A DNA stretch of 64,000 nucleotides from Sphagnum compactum. Lineage: Eukaryota > Bryophyta > Sphagnopsida > Sphagnales. Position numbers and translations under genes: made by a program. Each line of letters begins with the position of its first letter. Positions within the stretch are counted from its first letter, which is position 1. The stretch spans positions 8,494,001-8,558,000 of the forward strand of contig OZ234500.1 of the NCBI GenBank assembly GCA_965153455.1, written 5' to 3'. This document shows positions 13,201 through 25,329 of the stretch, in pieces. The notes under the pieces are model-generated. The model worked only from the letters and a program-made list of their open reading frames with translations. It ran no database searches and was not told the origin of the DNA.

Positions 13201-14360
13201 GGAAATGTGGTTGTCAAAGCACAACAAAAGCATATCTATTAATAATGAGGTAGCTATTATAAGTTCCAAGAAGATAACATGAGTCCCCACTGCCCAATCC
13301 TGACATGACTTGCTAGAAAAATTTCCCAAAGGGCTTTTAACTCTTCTCTGTATCTCTCCATCCATCTACAAAAAATATGACCTGCTATGTTTCAAAATCT
13401 GAGTGAAAAATAAATTGTGTTTATGGGCAGATGTGTGAATGGTGTGATAGATTACCAATGTAAAAGCATCAAGAGTAAAGGCTCAATAATGAAACTAGAA
13501 TAAAATTATTCATAAATCAAGCATCAAAACCACTATTATTTTTGGAATGGTACTGGAGCCGGTTAATTGATCACCTAATCAAGCTTTCTTTTAACACTAG
13601 TCCTTCCAGCACACCTAAAAGTGCAAGCGATACTTTCATAAATATTAAAAAAATGTCATTGTGAAAGCATATTAGATATTTATATAATACATACTTCTAA
13701 AAGTCCCAAAATGACAATCAGTAACAGATTCCACTTTTCGGTCAAATCCTCTAGAACCCGGACTTATTTGTAGCCCCCCAGATAATAAGTATTTGGAGTT
13801 GCCAAGAACATAAATTACAAACTTGCAAACCTGCATTTCTTTAGCTTATAGAGCCTTAAACCCAATTTAGCACCCGAGTTTAAAACCCAAGTCACACGTG
13901 AGTTAGTATATATAATACACATATTGAACAAGCATGTCCAAATTATCTGAATTAGTAGGACACTGTAGGAGTCCATAGTTCACTCTAATCCTCCACATCT
14001 AACTTGAATTGAAATTGGGAATCTGAATGTGGATAATAGAAATTCACTGTTTGCTTTAGTTCCCCTGACCTTAGCCTCTGCAAGGGAAACAGGAGCCACT
14101 TTTCTCCCCTAGGTTAACACAACATCCAATTTCAGATTCTTGTCACAAGTGTTTACATTTAATCTTCCTCCATTCAGCATATCAGTTATGATATAATAAG
14201 ATTTTTGTGGTGGCATATGTTTCTAGTTAGTGACAGTGTGATTCCATGATATTATTTGGACCAATGCATGTGAATTTGTTAATGCAGTCACATGCTTCTA
14301 TGCTTGAGAAACTTCATGCACAATAATAAAACATCACACCAATGTTTTCCTTCTTTGTTT
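10210..14360. other. Intergenic or intronic DNA, no gene recognised
   Basis: This stretch is less A/T-skewed than its surroundings and largely free of simple repeats, but contains no frame longer than 91 codons. Frames at 10,993-11,205 (plus), 11,889-12,164 (minus) and 13,141-13,365 (minus) have no motif I recognise. At 11,318 there is TAAGAGCATTTCCAATG, resembling a motif common at plant MITE ends, but I found no inverted partner. It could be intergenic DNA or a long intron. Confidence 0.4.
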
Positions 14361-14540
14361 TCAATTTTGTGATGTAAGTTGTGGTGAATCATCCATAAGA
14401 TCATTTAACTAGATTTGATGATAACAAAATATGGCAATTTTAGTTTTTTAGCATCCTTTTATATTTTTGGCTACCTATTTGAACTTAGGATATAACTTGG
14501 CAATTTTTTAAACAAATTAGATTTTTTTTTGAAATTTGGC
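14361..14540 (+). repeat. Dispersed repeat family D, copy 1
   Basis: This copy shares an ordered set of words with three other loci in the window (28.69-28.84 kb minus, 29.78-29.94 kb, 54.81-54.98 kb). The order is CAATTTTGTG, then GATGTA, then ATCATCCA.AAGAT, then ATTTA, then ATCCTTTTATA, then TTTTTGGCTACC, followed by a T-rich tail. No coding content or terminal inverted repeat is visible. It may be a fragment of an old LTR or a non-autonomous element. Confidence 0.5.
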
Positions 14541-16755
14541 AACTTCAAAACCCAAAAAACACCATCTTGAAAAAAGATTCTCCAAAAATTGCCCAAAAAA
14601 AATTATTTGCACTACACATTAAAGTTAATATTAAAGTATATCCTATTGGGCACTAAGTTCGGGCTGCTCATTTGGACCTTGGTTTCACATTTCATACCCA
14701 ATCAAAGCTTATCCATGAAGTCAGCCAAAATGAGCATGAAAAAAGTAAAATGAACACCAGATTTTTGGTAAAACTGAGGCAAACTGAGGAGTTCCATTTG
14801 GTAATGATGACAAGATACATTTCATTGTCAAAGATAATAAAAGGAGGCCATTGGGATACTTTGGCTCAATGACAATACAATTGAGAGCCAAACTCCTTTT
14901 CAAACACGTTTTGGAGCAAAAAGCAGTTTCACTCCCTGTTTTTTCATTGTGTTGAAATTTTCCTCACATTTTGTTATTTGATTCCTTGTTTTGGCAAAAT
15001 TGGCTATTCTCATGCCCAATTCACAGAACATTGTGAATAACTTTGTTGTGCTCTAAATTATGATAAAAATACAAATTAAAATGCTCTCCTACAGACATCA
15101 TTACATCAAACCACCTCATGTAGTTTATCAAAGGAAACTTACACTCACTCTTGAACAGAACCTCATATAGCAATTGTTCCTGCCCAAGGCACCTTGTCCC
15201 CCATTGTATATATTTCATAGTGGAAAAGTTCTTGTTAAATTTCATAACCAAATGACTTGCCAAGGTTTCCCAACAAATTTCTTGGTAAGGTTAATGACTC
15301 ATTGAGTTTCCTATGCAAATATCTTGGTTGGCATAATGATTTGTAAGGTCCCCTAAACAAATATTTTGATTGTGAGAAGGTTATTGTTAACTTTCATACG
15401 TAGGTGAAGGTTCTCATTCACCATCCTGATCAAGAAGACCCTTAGACTAATCATGTTCTTATGTCTCCATGAATCATGCTTCTAATGCCCATTTCTATTG
15501 TTTTAGCTATTTGGTGATGGTTTTTTCTGGTTGCAATAGCTTTTGCAACTTAGTTTCATTCTCATGATTACAAATATAGGATTTATTTTTCTACCTTGTC
15601 ATGATTATTATTATTTGCATATGTGAACTATCAAGATTGATATATTCATATGAACTATTTTCCAAACCACTAGGGTGGTAACTTCTTATGTGCCAATTTA
15701 TGATTCAAGGTAGACAACAACGTCACAAACTCACTTTCCTTCAAATTCCTTGTTATGAAATTATTGTCAAAGGTCTCATTTTGTTTTCTTTGGGCAAAAT
15801 TGATAACTTTCCTAGCCTTAGTTGAATTTTATTTAGATAATTCAAATGTGAAAACTTTAGACATCTCTACCATGATACATCAATCAATTCCCAAGAATGA
15901 TAAACTTGCGTAATATATATAGGTGGTAATTAATCGATAAATTTGTGATAATATGTCAAGTCCTTATCTCTTTTCATTTAGTTGTCAAATTCTAACCATA
16001 GTAGTGAAGTTCACATAGTTCCCACAACCTCCGCCTAAGGTTTTACCTTTGACATACCTACACAATTTTTCAATGATTCATAAATTTGCCCATAACATAA
16101 CTAAATAGTGTATAATTGGTAATGTTTGCCATGGCATAGTCATGAATTGAACCACAACGAGTTTTGGGGAAGTTGTCCTTTGTATATTTAATAAAAACAT
16201 GTGAAATAAAAGGAGATTTTTGGTATGTTATGAAATAATATAATATTTATTTAAAATGAAAATATTCTAAAAATATTAATAATTCAATTCTAAGCTTCAT
16301 ATTTTCATGTAAGTATATATATTTATTTTAAAATTATTATTTTTCAATAAGTTGCACCTTATATTGTTTTCGCATGTCATTTGGAAAAAAAAATGAAAAA
16401 ACTTCTCATGGAATGAATTTCAATGTGGCCACAAAATTTAAACAATTTTGCAAACATATTTTTATGTTTGGCTAAAGAATTTGTATCATGCAATGCATCA
16501 ATAGGATGTGCTAAGCTAGTAAATTACAAAATTGGGGTATGAGAGATGTTGGCTTTGGTTAACAATGTGACCAAACTTGTTTACAATTTGATATGTACAA
16601 AGGTGCACGGAGAGAGATGGGACTCTTTATTAAAAGCCAAAGGAGGTCATCTTATCAACTTGATATAAAACTACAATAACACACATCTTATGTTGTCCAT
16701 TAAGTTTTTTCTTAAAAGTACAAGATACATCCCATAATGTGCAATTTAAATTTGT
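14541..16755. other. No gene recognised
   Basis: Frames of 60-80 codons on both strands (for example minus 15,021-15,263) lack motifs and context. The region is AT-rich with no transposon ends that I could pair. Confidence 0.45.
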
Positions 16756-16786
16756 CCCTCTCCCTCTCTCTCTCTATATATATATG
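16756..16786 (+). repeat. (CT)n-(AT)n compound microsatellite
   Basis: A run of CTCTCTCT passes directly into TATATATATA. Confidence 0.85.
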
Positions 16787-17699
16787 AAATAACAATTGTA
16801 ATGTGATTAGGATACTAGCTTTGTGTGCCACATGTCATCAAACTATTGGTGGTAATGATGAAAAACGGATGAAATGATGTTCTTATGTAATTGATGTAAG
16901 AAATTTAACAGAGTTTTAAAATTCAACATTATTTCATGTGTTTTGGTGAAGATTTCCAGAAAGGTTTTATATTGATCATGTAAAATTTTCATACAATGTA
17001 TTTTTAAATGCATTATATTGTTTCGAAATGATAAAACATTATATGTAATTCCAGTGTATGTACAATTCAATGCTTGATGCTACTGGTAAATATTGTTCTT
17101 AATTATTGTTTTTACAATCACCATCACATGCGACCTTTGTTTGATCAACAAACATCACACCCTTATGTCGTTTCAATTGTATAAACAACTAAACTTTTCC
17201 CATAATCTATGTGATTCTTTGATTAACTTTAATTTTGATTACAGACTTGAAGTTTCCAAGTTTCTTGACAACAAGTGCAAATGGCCTTCATGGAAGAGCA
17301 TGTTGAGAGTCTTGGGAGTGCTTCTTTTTAACTTTCACAGAAATCCCATTAAATTATTTTTTTTCATTTTCTTTAACCCTTACCAATTAAAAGTTTGTTT
17401 TCTTCTTAGACAAGATATGTTTTGGGCATTCTTGAAAACTTGGTTGTGAATCCAATATTAGGACCAAGACATCATTGGTTTTTCATGAATATATTATTTC
17501 TTGAGTGTCGCAGCCAAGCCAAACAAGCATACCACCATCTCCACTACCTAAACCGTAAATTTTTAAAACAATTGTAACAAAAGCTATCGGATGACATAAT
17601 CATATTCAGTCTTCACCTTCTGGCTTGTATTCAAAACATGTAAAACATCGTCACGTTTTTTAGAAGAAATATAAATATTATTTCCACTGGGCTTGAGGT
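16787..17699. other. Uninterpreted 118-codon frame in AT-rich DNA
   Basis: A plus-strand frame at 17,093-17,449 encodes 118 residues rich in Phe, Leu and Ile, with a more ordinary middle (around 'LEVSKFLDNKCKWPSWKS'). I recognise no family. The hydrophobic bias follows from T-rich DNA, so I do not call it a gene. Nothing else is visible. Confidence 0.35.
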
Positions 17700-17734
17700 T
17701 CAGTCTAAAATATCATCATAGGTTTTTCCAGCAT
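17700..17734 (-). other. Candidate short terminal exon, minus strand
   Basis: On the minus strand a pyrimidine-rich tract ending TTTATTGCAG is followed by a short open segment. It reads ...AGKTYDDILD and ends in TGA at 17,700. The acceptor is good and the frame is protein-like, but 35 bases cannot be identified. The longer continuous frame (17,700-17,900) also contains an AG/GTGAAA donor-like site upstream, so an exon-intron-exon arrangement is possible. This could be part of a split minus-strand gene or pseudogene together with the 18.26-18.37 kb candidate. No function can be assigned. Confidence 0.25.
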
Positions 17735-18256
17735 CTGCAATAAACAATACAAACTGCAAATTCCTGGATGTGTAACATAATGAATGTAAAGAAATGTCAA
17801 GCATACATTTAGTGAGTGGCAAAACTTCTTGTTCCAAATCCATTTCACCTAGGCAGATGCATGGACCTTTTATAAGAGCACTGTGGCCCAATATACACAT
17901 TTATACTATGTGACAAAAATGTATATCTTCAACCAATTCCAGTTCATTGTTTAATGTGGAAAATAATGTCATTCAAAGTTTGCCTTAACTGACTGTGCTT
18001 GAAGAGCTAGTTAAATGGCTCATGTGTTGTGTGCATTACCAATCCATAGGTCCCAAAAATGTAAATCCTAGTACGACACTTTTTTCTGTACACCTTTAAA
18101 TAATGATTAGCAACAACAGAGCATGCAAACATTATAAAACATAACAAGATTTTAAGTTTACAAAATTTATAAGCTATTAGAATCTTTGAATTTTATCTTT
18201 TGATATACAACATATGTTTTCAAGTACAAATGGTGGCCCACAAACAAAGAACATAC

Positions 18257-18374
18257 CTCGTGATCCATGGGCAACTTGCCTCATGTTACATAACTTGGGG
18301 ACAAAAGATGGGGCCATGAATTGGAAATTGTAGCAAGTACAATGTTCAAAAGAAGGGTACAAGTTATATTGAAA
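18257..18374 (-). other. Candidate internal exon, minus strand
   Basis: This 118-bp stretch is bounded on the minus strand by an acceptor-like CCATTTCTAG and a strong donor (CACGAG followed by GTATGT). It is open throughout in one frame (starting FQYNLYPSFEHC and ending RQVAHGSR). I do not recognise the protein. No matching neighbouring exons could be joined with confidence, so it could equally be chance or a relic. Confidence 0.28.
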
Positions 18375-18379
18375 CTAGA

Positions 18380-20280
18380 AATGGTAGTCAGGATCAGTTG
18401 ACAAAAACATGGGTCATGGCTTTAAGGGCCCCTGATGCATTTTGCTTATGCATGTGATGATGTTAGAATTATGTTGCCATAGCATTAGGTGTCGAGAATT
18501 TCTAGCATGGGTGCTAAATTTAATTGAATTCAAGAGTTAATTAATGTTCCATTTAGCACTGGCTTACTTGGAGAGTTGGTTAGATGGTACACTTTGAATG
18601 ATCTAGTTGCAAAACTTTGTCCTTTTCAGCAACTTATAAACTATCACATGAGTTGATTCATAAGAACCAAAGTGAAGATGTTAAGGTTATTGCTTCCCAA
18701 TTGATGCGTTTAAACTCTATTGGGATATTAGTTCAAAATTTCTTTCATAACACCCTATATCATTGACATTACTTGCAACTTTTTATGTGTTGTGATAACA
18801 AACCCAATTCACATAACATTGGTTGCCACCCAGTATTTTTTTCTGACAATTTTTTTTCTCATTTTCTTAATTTTCATAACCATTTTCAAAATTGAAAAAA
18901 GAAAATCTTGTTGCCAACATGTTATTAGAATCAGATCTTATTAACCCTGGAGATTCTTGTCAGTCCTCAAGCCATGGTGTTTCCAATATCTTTTTAAACT
19001 TGAAATACAAATAATTTACATTCTCCTACACTAAAAAATACATAACAAGGTAATCAATTTTGAATAATGCCTAGATAGTTTAAAGTGGACACTGTAAGTT
19101 CTATTTGAATTTCCCATTTTCCACATTTTAAGTGAAAAGTAATTTAAGATGGGTGACCTCACCAATTTGCTTTTTGCAGACACCTATAAAATCCACCTCC
19201 AAAGGAGATAGCACTTTTAGTGGTGCACAAGGAAAATATTCTCAATTACATGAATCCCACATAGCCTAGCATTAAACACATTTTTCATAGCTTAAAGATG
19301 GTTGTAACCAACGTTGTCCAATTATGAAGTTTTAAAGCTTTACTCAGGTTATCGATGTGACATATTTTTCAAAATAATCTAATAGAAGGATATGCATTAA
19401 AAATTTAATAATGTATTTGTAATGACAAATTTTATTTTTTTATTTTTTCAGTTGGGGATATGGATTTACCAATTTTCAAATTCATACTAATTATAGGATA
19501 TGCACAAAGGTTAGGGATAAAATCTGAATGTTTGGAATTACTTTTTGCAATCATGCACTTCCTTTACAAAGTTACAAAAACATAAATTTTTTACAAAACT
19601 AATAACTTTTGGGGGAGTTGAACCCTAGTTCTTTAAAGAATTTTGCACAACATAGCACAAGCTTCTTGCCCCAACCACACCTCACATGCACCCTTTTTAG
19701 AACACAAAAGCATCCAACCCCATCACAACACAACCAAAAGCCATCATTCATGTTACTCATGAATTCCACAAGTAAAACTTGCATTAACACAAAGATTAAG
19801 GTATTTCAAATGCAAATTATCATTTAGATTTGAAATTTGAATAACCTTAAAGAACAAAAAACAACAAAAATATTTGTGTTTTCACCTTGCCAAATCTAAA
19901 CATTTTCTAACTCGATTGTTCAAAATAATTTGATTCTTCAATCATAATTTTCTTTAGTCAATAAATATTCAACTTTCATAAAGTTTGTAAAGTTTTTATG
20001 CCAAAACTTTATGGGTTATGGAAAATTATGTTGGATGTGGGGATTTTATTTTTCTTACTTTTAAATATGATGAAAATGTGATAATCCCTCTTTTAATGAT
20101 GGTCTTTGAAATATTAAACCTTATTGTCCAAGTATGTGTATTACCAAATCTTTTGAAACAAGGAAATTCAAACATAATTGTGAACATATCGTGAACTTAA
20201 TGTGAATTATAAACTTTCAAAAATTGCAAAAAAGGTTTGATCACCTTTACAACTTTAACCCACATGTTATTTTGAAAGAT
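18380..20280. other. No gene recognised
   Basis: AT-rich DNA with overlapping short frames on both strands at 19,599-19,827. Neither is convincing and no repeat structure stands out. Confidence 0.45.
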
Positions 20281-20639
20281 GAAGACATCAGCACCAAAGT
20301 CATCAATAACATCAAGAGCATTAGTAGGTTCTCCCATCTCAACTTCCAAAGTTAATGTCATACTGATAGACATAATGAAAGCATTAAATAATAACCAATG
20401 ACCTCATGAGTAGTTCATCACACATGTAGTGACAATGCAATTCAAAACACTTGTATTTTGTTATCAATGACACAATTTTGATTTCAAAACCAATGTATTT
20501 CAAGGCCTGGCAACATTGATTAACCATAACTTTTAGAGCTAACTAACCCACTATATTCATTTGAACTATCTAGATCGTTGTTCTACCTTCTAGTGGCCAC
20601 ATTAGTACCTAATTCAGCCAATTTGAAGGTAACACCTCT

Positions 20640-21120
20640 TATAATAATGGTTATTTGAACCACTTCTTGGATATGATTTGGGGCTTGTAAACCTACATAC
20701 TCATCAACATTATCAATTAAAAAAAAATCTAAGTCTATAAGGTTAATATGAACACCTTCAATTATTCATCTTCCATGGGGGTCTTTCAGTAAAACTATGT
20801 TCAACCCCCTTTCCCTTGGATCATTGGAAAATAAAACTCATTCTACATGTAATTGGAAAACAAAAGATTAATCTAAAACAAGTATAAGGGAAGTGAAATG
20901 TACAAATGTGAACCCATATTCATCTCTTGTGAATGTTGCATTCCTTTTGGTGTAATTTGTTTTCACCCAATTACACAATAGCACAACAATGTTCAATATC
21001 CCATAATTTAGCTCCAAGATCTCCTCAACCCATCATGTGTATTCCAATTTTGGAAGAGCTAGTTTTTAGTCATTGGGTCCAGATATGCACTCTTGCTCAA
21101 ATGTAGTAGCCACACCCTTA
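20640..21120 (-). pseudogene. CACTA (En/Spm) transposon remnant with DUF4216 domain
   Basis: The minus strand from about 21,029 down to 20,770 stays in one frame for roughly 90 codons with only two internal stops. It reads VEEILELNYG, then LLCNWVKTN, then DEYGFTFV, then SFVFQLHVE, then NDPRERG...IVLLKDP. This is the order of conserved motifs in DUF4216: 'G-x-I-E-x-I-W-E-L-D-Y', 'C-x-W-V', 'D-x-Y-G-F', 'E-P-F-V-x-A-x-x-x-x-Q-V-F-Y-V-x-D-P'. DUF4216 sits C-terminal to the TNP2-type transposase and DUF4218 in plant CACTA elements. Further coding-like minus-strand text continues to about 20,280. I could not identify the catalytic transposase or the terminal repeats, so this is a fragment, clearly inactive. 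Confidence 0.68.
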
Positions 21121-21383
21121 TCATAGGTTATTAAATGTTTTTCATCACTTGAAACACGAAGGCCTATGGTTTCCATACACATACATTGTTCGATATGATG
21201 TGGCCTTTAATGTGGGTGGTATGGACATATGCAAGGTGTTTTTATAATTGTGTCACCACCTTTTATAACAAAAGATATGGCAATCCTTATCCAAGTCGAA
21301 AATTGGGCCACTTCTACAAGGTTTTATAGGAATACAATTGCCTAGGTATACATGGATTTGCAAGCAAATTATGTTGTGCAACT

Positions 21384-21686
21384 TCAAGCCCAAATATATG
21401 CTACAACCCTTAATTCAATGCTCAAAACCAAACCTAGTAAGCAATGAAAAATAATCATGATTATTACATGCCACTTTTGCCAAATAAACTCTTTAAAACG
21501 TAGCAAAATCTTGTTGGTATGTTTCTTAGAATCAATTGCTATTATTATATAGTCCATGGATATGTCAATCAAGATTTTCAAGGCATTTAATACATACCAC
21601 CAATGGCCATGTGAAATAAAGATCTTTGCCATTTTTTCACAAATGTTTTTTCTATTGTGTTTCAACCAAATTTTCCCTTTCTCCAT
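21384..21686 (-). other. Uncertain 100-codon frame upstream of the DUF4216 remnant
   Basis: This minus-strand frame encodes 100 residues including KMAKIFISHGHWWYVLNAL and RFKEFIWQKWH. It lies upstream, in the same orientation, of the DUF4216 remnant and could be another decayed part of the same CACTA element. I recognise no TNP2 or DUF4218 motif in it. It may be a chance frame. Confidence 0.2.
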
Positions 21687-21699
21687 GGCAACATAAAAA

Positions 21700-22885
21700 T
21701 GGCACTCATAGCTTTGTAAACCTTGTTAATCCGCCTCAAACTCCTCAACTTCATTTAACAATTAATGTTATTTCAACTTGTGGTATCTTGGGAACTCTCT
21801 TTTAACACCCACAATGTTTGCATGTGAGAATATAAGGCATTCCAATAGATGTGTTATGGAAAACATTAGTTCAACAAGGTTAAAGGTTAAGATAATTAAA
21901 TCCCCTCCAGTTCTCATTTCTTTTGCATCTAGTGTTTACAAGTCCAATCTTTGCCCCTTCATAGCTAAATGTTAACATCAAAGAGCATAAACAAACTAAC
22001 GCCCCCAAAAATTGTTGACACAAATATATTTTTACATTTAAGGTTTTCGGTAATTTATGGAGATCACGATATTGGATTATTTTTGTTTGTTTTAAGTATA
22101 TTTGATTAACTTTAGATTTAAAGTGATCAATTCTCTTTAAAATAAAATAGAAAAACTCAAACATATGGAATATATATGCGACAAAATACATCTCACATAG
22201 TATGAAAAATTACATATATATTTCAAAACTAGGTTGTGGGTGGAATTTTTTGTTGAATTTTTTTGTGATGAATGACATTGATATACGTCAATTAAATTTA
22301 ATACTACTTAGAATTTTAGAGTTTTTAGTTGAAAATCCATTCAAAAAATGTGTTTTTTACACTTGTATGACAATAAATGCATAGCAATGTTTTCTTTTTA
22401 AGAAACAACACTACAATATGAAAGAGAAAGCGATTTTATAAGTGGTCCTTACACTATTTGTTTAGTTTTCTCTTATTTGGTAATGTTTCATGAACCACAA
22501 ACATGAATCCCTATGGTTGTAAAAAAAGTTACATAAGGTAAGTTATATACTTTAAGTACATTTATTTTATCCAATCCTTTTCATCTAACCATTGGATCAA
22601 TATTGATTTTGACTCAAAATGAACTTTGAGTTCCAAATTGTTGTTGTGCAAATTTTAAAGTTTTTTGTTTGTGTTTAGGGTAGCCTTGAAGGATGGGTCC
22701 AAGTATGGTAAAGTGGACCAAAAAGTACATATGCCCAAATCCAACTTTTTAATATGGAGAATTTTCAACATAAATATAAGAAAATAGTTCAAATTTTTTT
22801 AAAGTCTCATTATGGAAGCCTCCATGCTTCCATTGAGTTTTATGAGTTGAATATAAAATTTGAAAAAAATTAGTACAATAAAAGT
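21700..22885. other. No gene recognised
   Basis: Three overlapping frames of 60-103 codons on opposite strands are unsupported by motifs. The DNA is AT-rich. Confidence 0.45.
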
Positions 22886-22887
22886 AG

Positions 22888-23124
22888 CACTAGAAGAAAT
22901 CCCCCAAAATGCAACCAATGCATTTGCAACTAGCTCTTATTGGTTTTACAACTATTTAGCACCATTGACCATTCTTACAACTATGCTACAACTACATTTG
23001 CAACTAATGACTTCTTCATTTTCCACTCTAAGATTGTTTTCATCCATTATCATGTCCATGTCCCCTTAGTTGCAAATGGAACCAAATTTAGTTGCACCTC
23101 TAAAGTGTCAAGATAGCTCCTAGT
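22888..23124. mobile_element. CACTA-like mini-element (about 237 bp)
   Basis: The segment begins CACTAGAAGAAATC. It ends in the reverse complement of CACTAGGAGCTATC, an 11/14 match between termini. The interior carries several TTTGCAACTA, TTACAACTA and TAGTTGCAAA words, the kind of repeated subterminal motif bound by CACTA transposases. The same word family appears next to the CACTA-type terminus at 48.85 kb. No 3-bp target duplication is visible (TAG versus GCT), so either the ends have decayed or this is coincidence in AT-rich DNA. Confidence 0.4.
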
Positions 23125-23199
23125 GGCTATACATAGGTGTATTAAGAAACTTTTGAAAGGTATGTGTACTTTTGCTAAGTTATATTAGAAGTATAATGG

Positions 23200-24300
23200 G
23201 GGTATTTATAAAGTTTTATTTAGTTTGTATTTAGGCAAAATAACTACCTACTTATCTATTTATATGTTTTCCTACCTATCTAGCCTAGGTTAATTACCTA
23301 CATAATGTAAATTATTACCCATTTATTAATTAATCAATGATTAACTAGTTATGTTTATTTTTAATTAATTGATAACTAATAGGTCGCACTTAGTATTTAT
23401 AATTAATATTTCATAATGATTCAATATATTAGTTGTTTATTTATATATTTATATATGAATTTTTCATCAATAATTTATAACTAACTCATTAGTTATTTAA
23501 TAATTACTAATTAGATAATTCTCTAATAATAATAATATAATCATAATCAATAACTTAAAATTATTTATTATGTAAGTATTAATTATTTAATGTTTCAGTT
23601 ATTTATTTGATTGTTTAAGAACCATTAATGAAATCTTATAACCAATAAGTTAGTTAATTAATTAATATTTTAATCAATGTTTTTTAATTAATAAATTCTC
23701 ATTAATATGTTGTTGATTATTATTTAAATATATTTAAATATTTTCTTTATTTACATGATTATTTAAAACTATTAATGAAAATTTAAAACTAATTAGTTTT
23801 TTTATTGCATTATTAATAAATTAATAAATTATTAATTTCTATTTATGAAAAAATGAGAAACTATAATTAATTATTTTTAAAATTATTTAATACATAGATA
23901 TTGATTTTGAATAATCTAATTATTTATTTGATTTTGTAACTAATTCTTATAATTAATATTTAAATTATTTAAATTAATTTTAATCTAATAATTAATCTAT
24001 AATTTATAATTAAACTATGAAGTATTATTTAGTGACTTATAATCAATAAGTTAGTTAGTTATTACTTAGATATTAACTGTTAATTAATTAATATTATCGT
24101 TATTTTTTTAAAATTAAAAACTTATGAATAAAATTTAAATGTAATAATTTGGTTAATTAGTTATTATTTTTTCATTTATTTTTCTATTTATGAATTATGA
24201 ATTAATAATGTATAATTAAATGAATAATGTTTTAGTAATTTAAATAGTTAGTTAGTTATCTATCTACTTAGTTATATAATTTACAAAAGATATGAGATAA
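23200..24300. repeat. Extremely AT-rich island (ATTAATTA-type)
   Basis: About 1.1 kb is built almost entirely of ATTAATTA, TTATTTAA and related words, starting with a CTACC/TATC microsatellite-like edge. It has no coding potential. It may act as an easily unwound or matrix-attachment-like segment, but that is only inference from composition. Confidence 0.7.
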
Positions 24301-24353
24301 TCTTTTTAGTTGCAACCTAGTTTGCAACTTCAATTTTTATCCCATATCCTTTT

Positions 24354-24428
24354 ATTAGAACTAAAACTAAAATTGAACCTTGAAAAAATAACTTACATTC
24401 AAGGTTTGATTTTGGTTTTAGTTCTAAT
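24354..24428. repeat. Imperfect hairpin, 31-nt arms, 13-nt loop
   Basis: The left arm (24,354-24,384, starting ATTAGAACTAAAACT) and right arm (24,398-24,428, ending TTTTAGTTCTAAT) pair at 28 of 31 positions. Two of the mismatches would be G-U in RNA. It lies 33 bp left of the MITE-like element and is not part of its terminal repeat. Confidence 0.75.
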
Positions 24429-24461
24429 ACCTACCTATAAAAGTTATTGAGGTAGGTAAGT

Positions 24462-25178
24462 GGGTGCAAATACATTCAAAGGAGCCAAAAACCATGTCGA
24501 ATAGTGATGACAACTATAAATTTTTTACATGTGTTTTTGTTTTCACATTTTAATGAGTGTTGAGGAATTCAAATTAAAAATTAATTAAATTCAATTTTGG
24601 GTTTTGGTTTTAGTAAAAGACTCTTGAACTTGAACAATAGTTGCATCATAAGTAGTCAATTTTGCAAGGATTAGACTACAAGACTCTTTTTATAATAAAA
24701 ATTGATCATATTTTTAAAAAAATTATAGTAATCTACTACTCACACTAAAAAACATTCACAATTTAAAATTTATGGAATTTGAAAATTTGAAAACTTGAAA
24801 ATCTCAAGAATTCTTTGACCACATGTAATGAGGTGTAATGTACATGACAAACAAAACAAAGTTGTAATTTATGATATACAAAACAAAAGCCTAAAATAAG
24901 CTTTAACATATTTTTGTATGATTCACAATTATGATAATTTTTCAAGAAAAAACATAAAATCTAGCAAAATGCACACACTTTAAAAAATTCATATTTACTC
25001 AACAATGACTAACATAAAATATGTGATGTATTGGGGTAATTATATGTATTTTTAATAAGAAGTTGCAAAATATTTCATTCAAAAATCCTTTCATATGAAA
25101 AAGTGAAAAGGATTAAAAAAGGATTCACAATCCTTTTACAAAGGAATCACGTTGACTCCTTTGAATGTATTTGCACCC
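24462..25178. mobile_element. MITE-like element: 23-bp perfect TIRs, AAGT flanks
   Basis: The 23 bp from 24,462 (GGGTGCAAATACATTCAAAG...) are exactly inverted at 25,156-25,178. Both sides are flanked directly by AAGT, consistent with a 4-bp target duplication. Length is 717 bp. The right subterminal part has nested AATCCTTT/AAAGGATT inverted words. No transposase frame is present, so it is non-autonomous. The superfamily is unclear because neither TIR nor duplication length gives a textbook match; a PIF/Harbinger-like or unusual Tc1/mariner relative is possible. Perfect TIRs suggest a fairly recent insertion. Confidence 0.78.
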
Positions 25179-25309
25179 AAGTTGAATATCTTTTAATTAG
25201 AAGAATTGGCAAGTAGGTTGAATTTTATAAATATGATGACTAATTTTATATCCATACAATTTCTAATCTTATGGGGTGTGTAATGTATATGTGGAACTAG
25301 ACTTGGATT

Positions 25310-25327
25310 GGGGGGGGGGGGGGGGGG
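25310..25327 (+). repeat. Poly-G tract of 18
   Basis: A run of 18 G residues preceded by GATT. This is far from the local AT-rich composition and is also a site prone to assembly or sequencing length error. Confidence 0.9.
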
Positions 25328-25329
25328 AG

